Assembly: GCA_018398575.1 (NCBI GenBank)
Contig: JAGTXZ010000010.1
Coordinates: 434,001-498,000, forward strand
Length of the DNA: 64,000 nt
Reading direction: 5' to 3'
Source of the DNA: Ampelomyces quisqualis
Lineage: Eukaryota > Ascomycota > Dothideomycetes > Pleosporales > Phaeosphaeriaceae
Below are positions 21,067 to 31,338 of the stretch, one piece after another. How positions within the stretch are numbered: the first letter of the stretch is position 1; each line of letters opens with the position of its first letter. Position numbers and translations under genes: made by a program. The notes under the pieces are model-generated. The model did no database searches and was not told where the DNA came from. It was given only the letters and a program-made list of their open reading frames with translations.

Positions 21067-22261
21067 ATGCGAGCAGCAAGATATTATGGAAAAGAAGACA
21101 TCCGCGTCGAAGAAGTGGACGAGCAGAAGTGTAGTGCAGGACAAGTCAGGGTATGTTTTGAACCATTCTGCTTGACTCTGCGATTGATAAAATGTTCAGA
21201 TCGCTCCGGCCTACGTAGGTATCTGTGGCACGGATCTTCACGAGTACCTAGGCGGGCCAAATTTCGCGCCCACGTCTCCTCATCCTATCACGAATGACCA
21301 AATTCCAGTCACTCTCGGCCACGAGTTCTCGGGCACAGTAACGGAGGTCGGACCCGATGTGACGTCCTTCTCCATCGGCCAACACATTGTCGTCCAACCC
21401 ACAATCTACTGCGGCACATGCGAAGCCTGCAAAGCCGGCATCGAAAATGTATGCTACAAAGGCGGCTTCATCGGGCTATCAGGCGGAGGCGGCGGTCTAA
21501 GTGATTCTGTCGTCGTTCCTGAAGGCGCAGTCCTCGCACTACCAAACAACGTTCCCCTGGACATCGGCGCACTCGTCGAGCCCCTAAGCGTAGCATGGCA
21601 CGCCATATCCGCCGCTCCCCTAACTCCTGAATCCATCGTCATGGTCCTCGGCGGCGGCCCCATCGGTCTCGCAATCGTACAATGTCTCGTTGCGCTCAAT
21701 ACAAAGGTCATCCTGCTCTCCGAGGTATCCAAGTCTCGCCAACTCTTTGCGAGAGAATTCGGCGCACACCATGTCATTGACCCGATGACGTGCGACACGG
21801 TTTCCGTGAGTCGGCAGCTCAGCGGGCAAGATGGACCGGATATTGTGTTTGATTGCGCGGGTGTGCCTGCGAGTCTGAAAACAGCGTGCACAGCGGTGAG
21901 GGCGCGGGGCACGGTGGTTAATGTGGCAATTTGGGAAAAGGATGTGCCATTCAATCCGAATATGTTGGTTTGTAGAGAGGCAAAGTATACGGCAGTGTTG
22001 GGGTATCAAAGGAAAGATTTCCAGGCTGTTGTTGATCAGCTTGCAGCTGGTGCGTCAACCCTTGCCCGCGGGGATAGGATTGATGTGCGTGCTAACGATT
22101 GAACAGGGAAGTTGAAGCCGGGCAAGATGATAACGAGTAAGATTCAGCTCGAAGACCTTGTTGAAGGCGGTATCAAAGCTCTGATAAACGACAAGGAGAG
22201 TCATGTCAAGATTCTAGTAGAAGTTGGTGGCATGGGACGCGTAGACTCAGCTATACATTAG
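21067..22261 (+). CDS. Zinc-dependent MDR alcohol dehydrogenase, (R,R)-butanediol dehydrogenase-like
   Basis: Three exons, 21067-21150, 21200-22049 and 22107-22261; 362 residues with both introns in frame. Catalytic-zinc ligands are visible: Cys37 in GICGTDLHEY and His69-Glu70 in TLGHEFSGTV. The four structural-zinc cysteines are C99, C102, C105 and C113 (YCGTCEACKAG...NVC). The NAD-binding Rossmann motif is VLGGGPIGLAIVQ, followed by an acidic residue in LLSEVSKSR. GICGTDLHEY with LVEPLSVAWHA is characteristic of 2,3-butanediol/acetoin dehydrogenases, which interconvert acetoin and 2,3-butanediol in the cytosol. Related sorbitol and threonine dehydrogenases share much of this, so the substrate is a likely but unproven call. 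Confidence 0.9.
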
Positions 22262-22291
22262 ACGGCTCGAATCAAACATGTATACATAGTT

Positions 22292-23381
22292 TCAGAAATG
22301 CAACTCGGAACGAGGATCACGTCTCTGCTCCCTCCCAGAACCCCAAGGAGGACTTCCCCTCTCAGCGACCGGAGACTCCAATTCGCTCGGCAGCGGCCGC
22401 TCCCTCTCCCTCCCGTCGATTTCCCATACATTCGCACTCGTCTCCATCTCGCTGTGGCGCGAAGACGCGACGTTCTGCTGGCTGGATCTATACACATCTT
22501 TCTCGCTGTCTACACATTCACCGACAGGCACGGGCGGCTCTACCATAGGCGTTCGATCAACCAAGGTTTCGTCGAGGCTCCGGTGACTTGCGTCTTCTAG
22601 TGTCGTTGAGTAGTATGTTGGTTGTCGTGGTATGCGCTTCTTGCGCTTATGGCGCAGGATTAACATTACGAGGATACCGAGTAGGACGAGGGCGGCGACG
22701 CCGCCAACCACTGCGCCAGCGATGATACCTGGTAATGTTGTGGAGGATGTGGGCGATGATGTAGCGGGTGGTGTGGAAGTGGATTGCGGGGCGTCTGATA
22801 TTGACGCACTCGCGGTTGCGGAAAGCGTTGTTGGCATGGGAGATGAATTACGTACAGTCGATGCAGCTGAGGTTGGTTGCGATGTTGTGCGTGCTGGCGG
22901 TGCGGCTGGTAAGCTTGGTATGGCCGTGGGTATCGCAAGACCGATGCTTTGACTTGATAAGAAGGAATTGACTACGCCGCCAACGCTGTTCAAGATGTTG
23001 TTTATTTGCCGGCGTTGACGGTGATGTCTACGCTCTATGGTGGCGGCGCCCGTGTTCCCTGCTGCGAGACAGACACGGTGAATGTATGCCTCTGCCGTAG
23101 CATGGTCACGACGCGAGATGGCATTGGATGCATAGATGTCATAACACCTGCGTTCGCATAAGTGGTTGATTTGTATCGTACAAGCGGTGGACTCACGCGA
23201 CATGCCATTTGTGTTGCTCGCACAAGCAGCTATGATCTATCGGCGAAATTGCCGTACAGGGCAGATACACCTGCACAGCGGAGAGGCAGGTATCGATTGC
23301 TTTAGAGCCCAATGTGAACAATCCATCGTGCCGGTTGAGCAAGGGGTTACGCCCATACAATTGTTCCTGGCTGAGATTCAT
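22292..23381 (-). CDS. Single-pass membrane protein with Cys-rich head and Ser/Thr-rich stalk
   Basis: Modelled as exons 23381-23197 and 23147-22292, 346 residues. The N-terminal Cys-rich part (TCLSAVQVYLPCTAISP, HSCLCEQHKWHVACYDIY, VCLAAG) resembles a CFEM domain, but only six of the usual eight cysteines are present. A Ser/Thr/Pro-rich, probably O-glycosylated stalk follows. One transmembrane helix lies at about 201-226 (LPGIIAGAVVGGVAALVLLG), then a basic stop-transfer RHKRKKR and a disordered cytosolic tail. This layout is that of fungal wall-sensor-like proteins. No signal peptide is seen at this ATG, so a 5' exon may be missing: a hydrophobic frame at 23543-23430 (AIWVVAWPVALALWVYC) is a candidate. 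Confidence 0.7.
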
Positions 23382-25562
23382 GATGGTGGCAGGCGTGGGC
23401 CACCGTAACGCTGATGCGAGCTTCAACAAAGGCGCAAACAGTGTGAATCAAGCAATAGACCCATAAAGCCAGCGCGACGGGCCATGCGACAACCCATATA
23501 GCCTGCCATCCCACGTGCATCATGACGGCTAGGTGCATGTCGCATGTGGCGGTGCTGAACAAGTTTATTCAGTAGCGGCGGCGCGGTTCCACTCCTTATT
23601 CTTGACCAGGATGGGACTCCGCTTGCGTAGTTGTTATCACGATGTACCCAGAGCTTCTCACTCACCCAGAGATTGTCGCGCTTGTAAACATTCGCCTACG
23701 TCTATGCTTGTATGCTAAGATTATGCTAAAAGCGTCTCTTTTTGCCCTGTTGTTGTGTGGCATAGTGCAGGTATGATGAGGTGGCGCCGCGACTGCTCAA
23801 CACTAAGAAAATTTAGGATGTTAATATTTACAATGGTTTTTACTCGAGATAAATTCTATCGAGCCAAAGAGTGATGCTATACCGGGGTAGGTGGCAAAGG
23901 TACTTCAAACGCGTTCGTTATTCCGTATCGATGATGCGATTTGGGGAATTGACAGGGATTGATTAACAAATGCTAGGGTTATTCCATGATCGAGGTTCCC
24001 GCGGAGCTAAGCGAAGACGAGACATGGTTTGCAATTTTGCACGAGTCCTGAATCCTGATCCATGCGAGCGAAAATAACTAGGATCCGGGAACCTACTCCA
24101 AAAATCTATGTTGTAATGTGAATTAAGCTGATCCAGCTTGCCGTTCTGCAAGCCTATGATTTTCGCCTTGCATGAACAGATCCGCACCGCCAGCTGAAGA
24201 GTTTTTGCCTACACTAATAACTTCTGTCATCCCGTCTTAACATACTTACTCGATCAGTTACAAGCTCGGACTGGCGTAGTCTCTTGGTATAGATATGTTC
24301 ACTCTCGTTTCTCGCTGGTAGCGTAGCGAGCGTCTCAACACTCCGCAGCTAAGAGCTTTCTTTGCACCCGCTGCAGCAGTATTCTCTCACCATTGTGCTC
24401 CCCTTACCTTACCTTATACTAAGTTTTCATCCCTGAGCAGTCCTTAAGGCATCGCTACGCAATTCAAGATAGGGAACAACAGTAGCGACAGCTTTGTACC
24501 TAATCTAAGCGACAGTGACACTAGAAAGTACTATAAACTACGATAGAGGTGTGTTAACAACAACGGTAACAGTAACCCTAAAGCCCTGTAAACGACGGCC
24601 GCAGCGCCTACGAAGAAGAGGCGGTGAGAGGAAGAATATGTGATCGATGACCTACTTATCGACATATACCGCGTGGAAGATAAAGATGGCGCTCCTGATA
24701 TCAAGGATGGGCTTGAGCATACGACCTCAAGCGAGCCTGTACGGAGTATTTCGCATCTTTTAATCGTATCCTCTACTGTCCTGCAACTCTAGCACGAAGA
24801 ACGAATACGCTAGGAAATCTCTATTACAGCTTGGCACTTCCAATGCAACCTTACCTCTAGGTACTGTGTCTGTGTTATCGCATATAAGCAATTACCGTTA
24901 TCAGCGCTCTCACAACCCTCTGATTAAACGCAGATAATAGGGGGCCTACAGCTATGTAGACTTCAAGCATACAAGTTAGCGAGGAGCGAGTGCTTATGTG
25001 GAGTAGAAAGGGATACCGGTAAGGCGTTGTGGTTTGCATGTACTATACTCGGGAAGCGTAGATAGGCAACGTACCAGAACGACGATCCTGAGTGAGACTG
25101 AAATCTTATCAACCAGACTTTTGAATATATGCTACTAAGGACTCTTTTAAACGTGCGACTGTTTGTACATTGTCACAACTCACGAGTGTATGCGATGCGC
25201 ATTGGAAACGTCGAAGCGATGGTTTGATTGAAGCCTCTGCTGGCTAGCGCGAAGGGCACTAGTTAGTCAGTTAAGTTAGTTAGTCAGCAGCAACCAGCGC
25301 CATGGCGGACCGGATCAAGACGACTTTGCATCCCCGTGTTCTGTTACCATCACCCATGGAAGTGTATTCAGCATGCAACCCTGAGTCTGTTCAAGGCTCC
25401 ATTGATATTTGCACTCACACCGTCATGACGGAGGCTAATCTCGACTTGACGCCCCGTGCCAAGCACATGCGGCTGTATATCGTATCCCGCGGGGTTCGCG
25501 GATACCTGCTCTTGACCATAGTACCGAATGTATTGGGCACTTGAAGTTGCAGTGCCAACGAC
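23382..25562. other. 2.2-kb gene-free stretch
   Basis: No supported gene. There is a TACGGAGTA at 24740-24748 and a few GTAAC words near 24.56 kb. Composition is less AT-rich than the islands at 2.3 and 7.9 kb. Confidence 0.5.
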
Positions 25563-27726
25563 ATGTCCAACTACGGTTCTATGCCCCCTCGAAGCCCATT
25601 CACGGCTCCAGGCGCTCCAAGTCCAAATCACAATGCCCAGCAACAGCAGCAGGGCCGCCAGCCTGGCGCGCCCACCCTGCGGAGTCCTGCTCATGCCCAC
25701 AAGTCTGGAGGCGCATTGGGGCAGATGATGAACCAGGCTGTCACCACAGGAAAACCCATGTTGAGCAAATTCAGCAAGACCATCAGCTCGAAGCTGGGAG
25801 GAAGGCAGCCGGCTGGTGGCCCACCACAGCATCTACAAAGCTATGCCAACTATCAGCAGCATCAAGGTCAAGACCAGCAGGGCCAGCCTCAAGCATATCA
25901 ACAGCAGCAGCAGGGCCACACCTACAGTCCTCAGCCGCAACAGCAACAGTGGCAGCAGCCGCCTCCACACCCTCCGTCTGCTCCGCAACCGTCGCCATAC
26001 CAGCAATCAAACTATGCGACACCAGTTTCAGCCCATCCGGGCCAAAGCCACTACTTTCCCGATCAACAGCAGCAGCCCAATGGGCCACTTCCGGGTGCAC
26101 CGACCTACACTCCCTCGCCGATGAGTCAAGGTGGATGCGTGGGACCAGACCAGCAGAGTCATATACAACAAGGTCAATTCGGGCATCCAGGCACGGCTCA
26201 AGGACAGATTCAGCCGTATGCGAATCAGCAAACAGGCGTAGTGGGTAGCGCATCGGGTCCTGAATATCACCAGACCTCACAGACCCCTCACATGGGAGAT
26301 GTGTCGCCTGAGATCCCGTCGAATAAACCCGTACTGCAGCCACAGGGGTCCAATACATCAGGACCGGAACAACTGCCACCTGCGAGTACCCAGCAGCACT
26401 CGCACAGTCCTATGCCACCCCAGCAAGACTCCTACAGCTCGGAGCCCTTCCGACAGCCTCATCCGCCGGTCACGTCTCCATCTCCGCAAAAAGATGACCA
26501 ACAATGGAATCCAACTTCCCCACCAAGTCCACAAGGCCATGGCCCTGTTCTACCTGCTCCACACAGCCCACTTCTGCAGCAAATACATTCGCAACAATCC
26601 CCACAGCCTAGCGTTTCGCCGCAGGCTACTCGGGCACTAAATCCCAGCGCTCCACATGTGGCAGAGGGGGCTAGTCAGTTCGAGTTCATCGCGGAGCTCC
26701 CAGCGGATATAGGAAACATGAGCCTTGTTGACCGAAAGTCTGGCGGAGCACCCTACCAAGCGTATCAGCGTCAAGGCACTCAGGCTGTGTCTCCAACGAA
26801 CAGGTTCTCGATCGCCCGTCGTACTACAAGTGCCAGTAGCTTGCCGCTATCGGACCCGTGGCGATTCGCGGACCCCATAACTGAGCAACCGACACGTGAG
26901 TTCTACATTATAGCCGATGTTCTCTTTGATGCACTGGATCGCAAGTTCGAGCCACATAACACAGGCATGCTGGAGGCTCCCAAGGTTTTGCGAAGCTGGA
27001 TTGAGCTCACGCAAGACGCGCACCGTAAGTCAGCCTTGGCAGCTGCATGATCGCAAAGGGCTCTATACTAACCCAGCACTACCACTACTAGGCTTGTTCT
27101 CGTACAACAACTACATTGCACTCGCAAAAATGTGGAGTTTGGAGGGAATACCCCACATTATGGTGCCCGTGCAGCCGTCCCTGGCGCCCGTCTGGCATTT
27201 CAACCAGCACTCGCATGCGCAAGATGTTGAGGTTGTTGCTGAGCCACAATCGACGTATGCAACGTATGTACCAGCTCTTAATCGTGCTGGCTGGTACAAG
27301 TTCTTCTTCCTTGAAATGAATGCTGGGTCTGACGACCTCGGCAAGCTATTAGCAGCTTTATGCGCTGACACTTACAAGCCGGGGGTGTTGAATCAACCAG
27401 ACGTGAATAGACGCGATAGATCAAACGTGCCTGCACTGCACGCGAGGGCCGCAGGAATACAAGCTCTAGCTATTCGGCGTGTATGCGAGGAGGCCAGTGC
27501 CGCTCTGATGAGCGAGCAGAGTTTCCCAGGCGCAACTAGCTGGTTGGGGACATCAGGTGCCGCATTATCGCCGAATCAACAGCAGGGCTCAGCAGAAGAA
27601 ATGGCTCGCTTGCTGCACGAGGTGCAAATGGCGTCCAACGACATGGCTGTACGAAGCGTGATGGACGGGGGCGTCACGTACAGAACTGCGCAAGGTCAGC
27701 CTGGAGGGTACGGCAGGCTGGTGTAG
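25563..27726 (+). CDS. Gln/Pro-rich protein with a conserved-looking C-terminal domain
   Basis: Two exons, 25563-27024 and 27092-27726, joined in phase across a 67-base GTAAGT intron; 698 residues. Residues 1 to about 400 are disordered and rich in Gln, Pro, Ser and His, with several Q runs. From about 450 the chain is ordered: REFYIIADVLFDALDRKFEP, RLFSYNNYIALAKMWSLEG, HIMVPVQPSLAPVWHFNQHS, GWYKFFFLEMN. A further helical region extends to about 640. I do not recognise this domain. Q-rich tails of this kind occur in transcription co-regulators and in condensate-forming or endocytic proteins, so location and role are open. Confidence 0.78.
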
Positions 27727-28431
27727 TGCAACACGTTTGATACCCGACGAAACTTGGATGGCGGATGGCTCAAAGCCGTTTTCTGATGAAGTCGTATCAC
27801 AGTTCCCAGTGGCAGGTACGGAGTACAAGACTACAAGTGGCGGGTACCTGACACCCTCACGGGCTCACAGCCTCACACGCCGGTCTTCGAATGTGGCGTT
27901 GGTTGTGGAACCCCTGGAATGTCAGGCGGAAAGCCCGTCACATCAGCAACAGCCAACAAACCTTTCACCCTCTCCAGCGGATTGCATCCCACCATGCATC
28001 TGGGGCAATCTTCTCTTGTGGTCCGCCCAAACATCCCGGGCCGTTGATATCAACGATTCAACGTCAATAGCCCATGTAAGACAAGGGCACGCCCGCGATA
28101 GAGTGCTCGGTTGGCGGGTCGCCATGCCTGTTGTGGCTGCGATCTGCAGGTACAACTTGATTTGCAGCTGGCGCCGTCCTTGCGGGAATGGCGGGCGCGA
28201 ACGTTGCACCAACACTTTGAGGACGCGCACGCCCAACCCCGGCTTCTTTTTGCGTTGCTGTATCTACTCTCTCATCCTCTTGCCCTGTTCCCGACGAGAG
28301 CATCCTTCAACCACCTCCTTTCTTCCATTGAGCATAATAGCTGGTTGCATACATACATCTTGCATAGCATTCAATCAACCACATATCTCCTCCCTTCGTT
28401 GGCGCCGCCTCGACTCACAACAACATTCAAG
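27727..28431. other. Intergenic between Gln-rich and PIR-like genes
   Basis: A TACGGAGTA motif lies at 27817-27825. The frame 27737-28567 runs into the next gene in the wrong phase and is a shadow. The last 150 bases are pyrimidine-rich, as fungal promoters and leaders often are. Confidence 0.5.
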
Positions 28432-29323
28432 ATGCGCACCACCAGCTTTCTCGCACCACTCCTGTTCGCAGCCACGAGCTTGGCCCAGGCTGTCGAAGAA
28501 GGCATTGCTCCGTCGTCGCCACCACCAGCCGGCTGCAAATCAAACGCAAACGTCGACTTCACAATAGGGACGTTGAAGTTCGGACATTCGACCAAGCGCG
28601 AGTCCGCTGTTGAAGTAAGACACCCGCGACACTTTTCCATTCCAACAACCACCACAACACATACTCACTGAGTGACAGGCCGCCGACTCGGCCCTGGTAT
28701 GCAACCTGCACAACGGCATCCTCCGCGACCGCGACTCCCGCACCGGCTCCATCGTTGCCAACCGCCAATTCCAATTCGACGGGCCCCCGCAGGCAGGCTC
28801 CATCTACACAGGCGGCTTCTCCGTCTGCGCCAACGGCAGCCTGGCCATCGGCGGCACAACGCGCTGGTGGCAGTGTTCGTCGGGCGGGTTCTACAATCTC
28901 TACGATGAGTGGATTGGCGCGCAGTGCGAGGAGATTCGCATTCAGGTCACGTTTCCCAAGACGACGAGTAGTTCGAGCCTGGCCAGCGCGAGTGCGAGTG
29001 CGACGACTAGTGTCACGCTTGCGAGCGTGGTGAGCAGTTTGGCGACGCTGAGTGGGGAGGTGAGTACCGTGTCCAAGAGCGCGGTTGGGCCGAGCGCGAG
29101 CTTCTCGTCGACACCGGGTGCTTCTTTGTCCACTGTGACGAGCAGTGGAAGCTCGAGCGCGCCCTCTGCTTCATCTGCTGCCGCTGCCTCGGGTAGCTCG
29201 AACCCCACTGGAGCCGCGGACGCACCTCCTGCTGGCGGCGCGGCGTCTGCGTCGTTTGGCGTAGCCAAAGGGTCGATGTTGGGTGCTTTTGTTGTTATTT
29301 TTGGCGGAGCGCTGATTCTCTGA
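28432..29323 (+). CDS. GPI-anchored cell-wall protein with PIR-like C-terminal domain
   Basis: Exons 28432-28614 and 28679-29323, 275 residues. An N-terminal signal peptide is clear (MRTTSFLAPLLFAATSLAQA). Next comes a PIR-type cysteine domain: LVCNLHNGILRD, IVANRQFQFDGPPQAGSIY, FSVCANGSLAIGG, WWQCSSGGFYNLYDEWIG, QCEEI. A long Ser/Thr/Ala stalk (about residues 160-255) ends in a small-residue site and a hydrophobic tail (GSMLGAFVVIFGGALIL) fitting a GPI-attachment signal. PIR-type domains link covalently to beta-1,3-glucan in yeast. In filamentous fungi this domain is often coupled to a GPI signal, as here. It is probably secreted to the wall or plasma membrane. Confidence 0.88.
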
Positions 29324-31338
29324 GTCTGCCTGTCTTTTCTCCTCGTTGCTTTTCTTTCTCCACATTCGCGGGGCCCTTTTTTGGTTTGGGTTGTATAATT
29401 TCGGCATGGCAGGCACGACTGCACAGTACATGAGGCTGGGTTCATTGTTCTTGGATTATATACACGACTTGGCATAGCGCTTTGAGACATTGTCGGGACC
29501 TGCGGGCCTGGCTAGAAGAGGTCTGGGTAATTGTAATGCATTGAATGCTTGTGGCCGTCATGAAACGTTCTTTAATGTGTTGCATGTTTGTGAAGTACGT
29601 AATTCGTTTCAATGGTCGTCAAGGCAGTAACATGGCCGTCTTGGTCTCAATCACGAGATGCTCCAACATCGTAACGGAAATCATCCAGCCAGCCCCTCAT
29701 CCTCTTTGGCCATCCTAGTACTCCTCTCTTTCACCCTGTCTCACACCCTCTTCGCCCTATCTTCCACCACGCCCCTCCTATCCTACCCATACACGCCCAC
29801 CGTAACTGAAGAAGTGCATCAAGCTGGGAGTCGGCTGGCATGCTAGACGCTGCACCGCTCAGATACTTTTGCAAGCCAACGTGCATAAGACGACGTAGTA
29901 TGCCAGAACATCTTGGATTCTTGGCCCGCATTTTGATCGACACTGTCACACACAGAAGTCGCAGAACGTCCATGCCAATGACCCAACAATTTGTGCAACA
30001 CCTAGAACAAGCTGCACAAACGTCAACGTCACAAAAGTCGTGGCAAAACTGCACATCATCAGCTTTATGCAGTCTTCATAATACCGTCCAGAGATGCAGC
30101 GTGTCCCTCCGATCCAGAAATAAAATGCATATATTCCAAGGTTTCACAGCCTGGAGCTGTTCTTCCAGAATCATGATCCGCGCCCAAAATGATAGAAAGA
30201 GCTATAGTGTCAAGTCTGATGGATCATCGTGAGCGTCGTACTCACTTGGATGCGCCAATCGACTTCGCTTCGACTCAGGAGTTTGTTTCTCACTCACACT
30301 CGCTCAGGTACACGTCATCTTGCTGAATTTGCATTTTTTTTCGTGGCCTGGAGTATCGGAGCAGTCGTTGAGAACAACACTGTAGGACTACGTGACCCAC
30401 ACAGGAATGACAGCGACGGCGCTTGACGTCAGAGTTGTGGCGCCGAGGGCGAATAGTAGTGTCAACTTATCCAGAATGTTTGAGTCAAGGATCGTCCAAG
30501 CCAATCCAACAAGCAAACGGGCCATACAGAAGTCGCTGCGCCGTGCAGAATCAAGCCTGTGCAGCAATTATACAGAAACCCGTCGGACTTGATGTAGAAG
30601 AAGCGCGAATGTTTCTAAGAATCAAGTATAAACCTATCATCTTGAAATACAGCGCTCGAATTCGCTGTGTCGCTCTTACGTCTCTTTGGGAAACGTACTA
30701 CTAGCAGCAACCCAGCCTCAGAGATCAAGGCTGCTATTCTCCTCATATGTATGTAGTTTTGACGCGCTTGGTGCCTCTTGCGCGCAAATATCATGGCGTG
30801 CGTCAGGCCCAACCGATGTTAAAAGGAACGTCTAGATGGCGGATGATGCACAAGATGGTATGCTCGACGTCGTCTCGTCCGACTGCGCCAAGTGTTGTGT
30901 CCAAGAATGATATGCTCGAGGATGCTAATATAATAGCAAGAAAGCCCGAGGATGTGTTTCATCGTCATCAAGTCTCTAAATCTGTCTTCTTCCGTGAAGT
31001 GTCTCATCCCCAGGACACATGAGAACAGTTTCAGGTCTTCATCCAATTTTCCTCGATCAAACACAGGAACTCACAATGGAGTCCAAATACGGCCCGGGAG
31101 TAGCGGTCGCAGGGTGCTTGGGGAAGCCTAAGGCGTGTAAGGGTGTACACGGTGGTCAAGGCTCGTGCATGCTGGCTGTGTCTGGACTCGGGGTCAGATC
31201 TGGTGAAGATAAGCAACGCCCCCAAGGCCGCTTCATTGCCAATATCTCATCACAGCTGATATGAGTATTTTCCATCATACTTCAAATCAGCGTAAAAATA
31301 TCGAAGTGTTTCCAAGTGACCCGAGCTCCACGCCATCA
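29324..31338. other. 2-kb gene-free stretch
   Basis: No recognisable gene or repeat. Small frames such as 29840-30232 lack domains and splice support. Because the genes on both sides end here, it is a long convergent spacer. Confidence 0.5.

Noticed and set aside
20710..21144. 144-codon minus-strand frame before the dehydrogenase
   Set aside because: Overlaps the dehydrogenase first exon and has no homology I can see.
12420..22261. Nitrilase, homeodomain factor, F-box and dehydrogenase as a metabolic gene cluster
   Set aside because: No backbone enzyme, transporter or shared regulatory motif links them; order looks incidental.
25541..26248. Long plus-strand frame overlapping the Gln/Pro-rich gene
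   Set aside because: It is an out-of-phase shadow of repetitive CAG/CCN codons; the other phase gives a coherent protein with a spliced folded domain.
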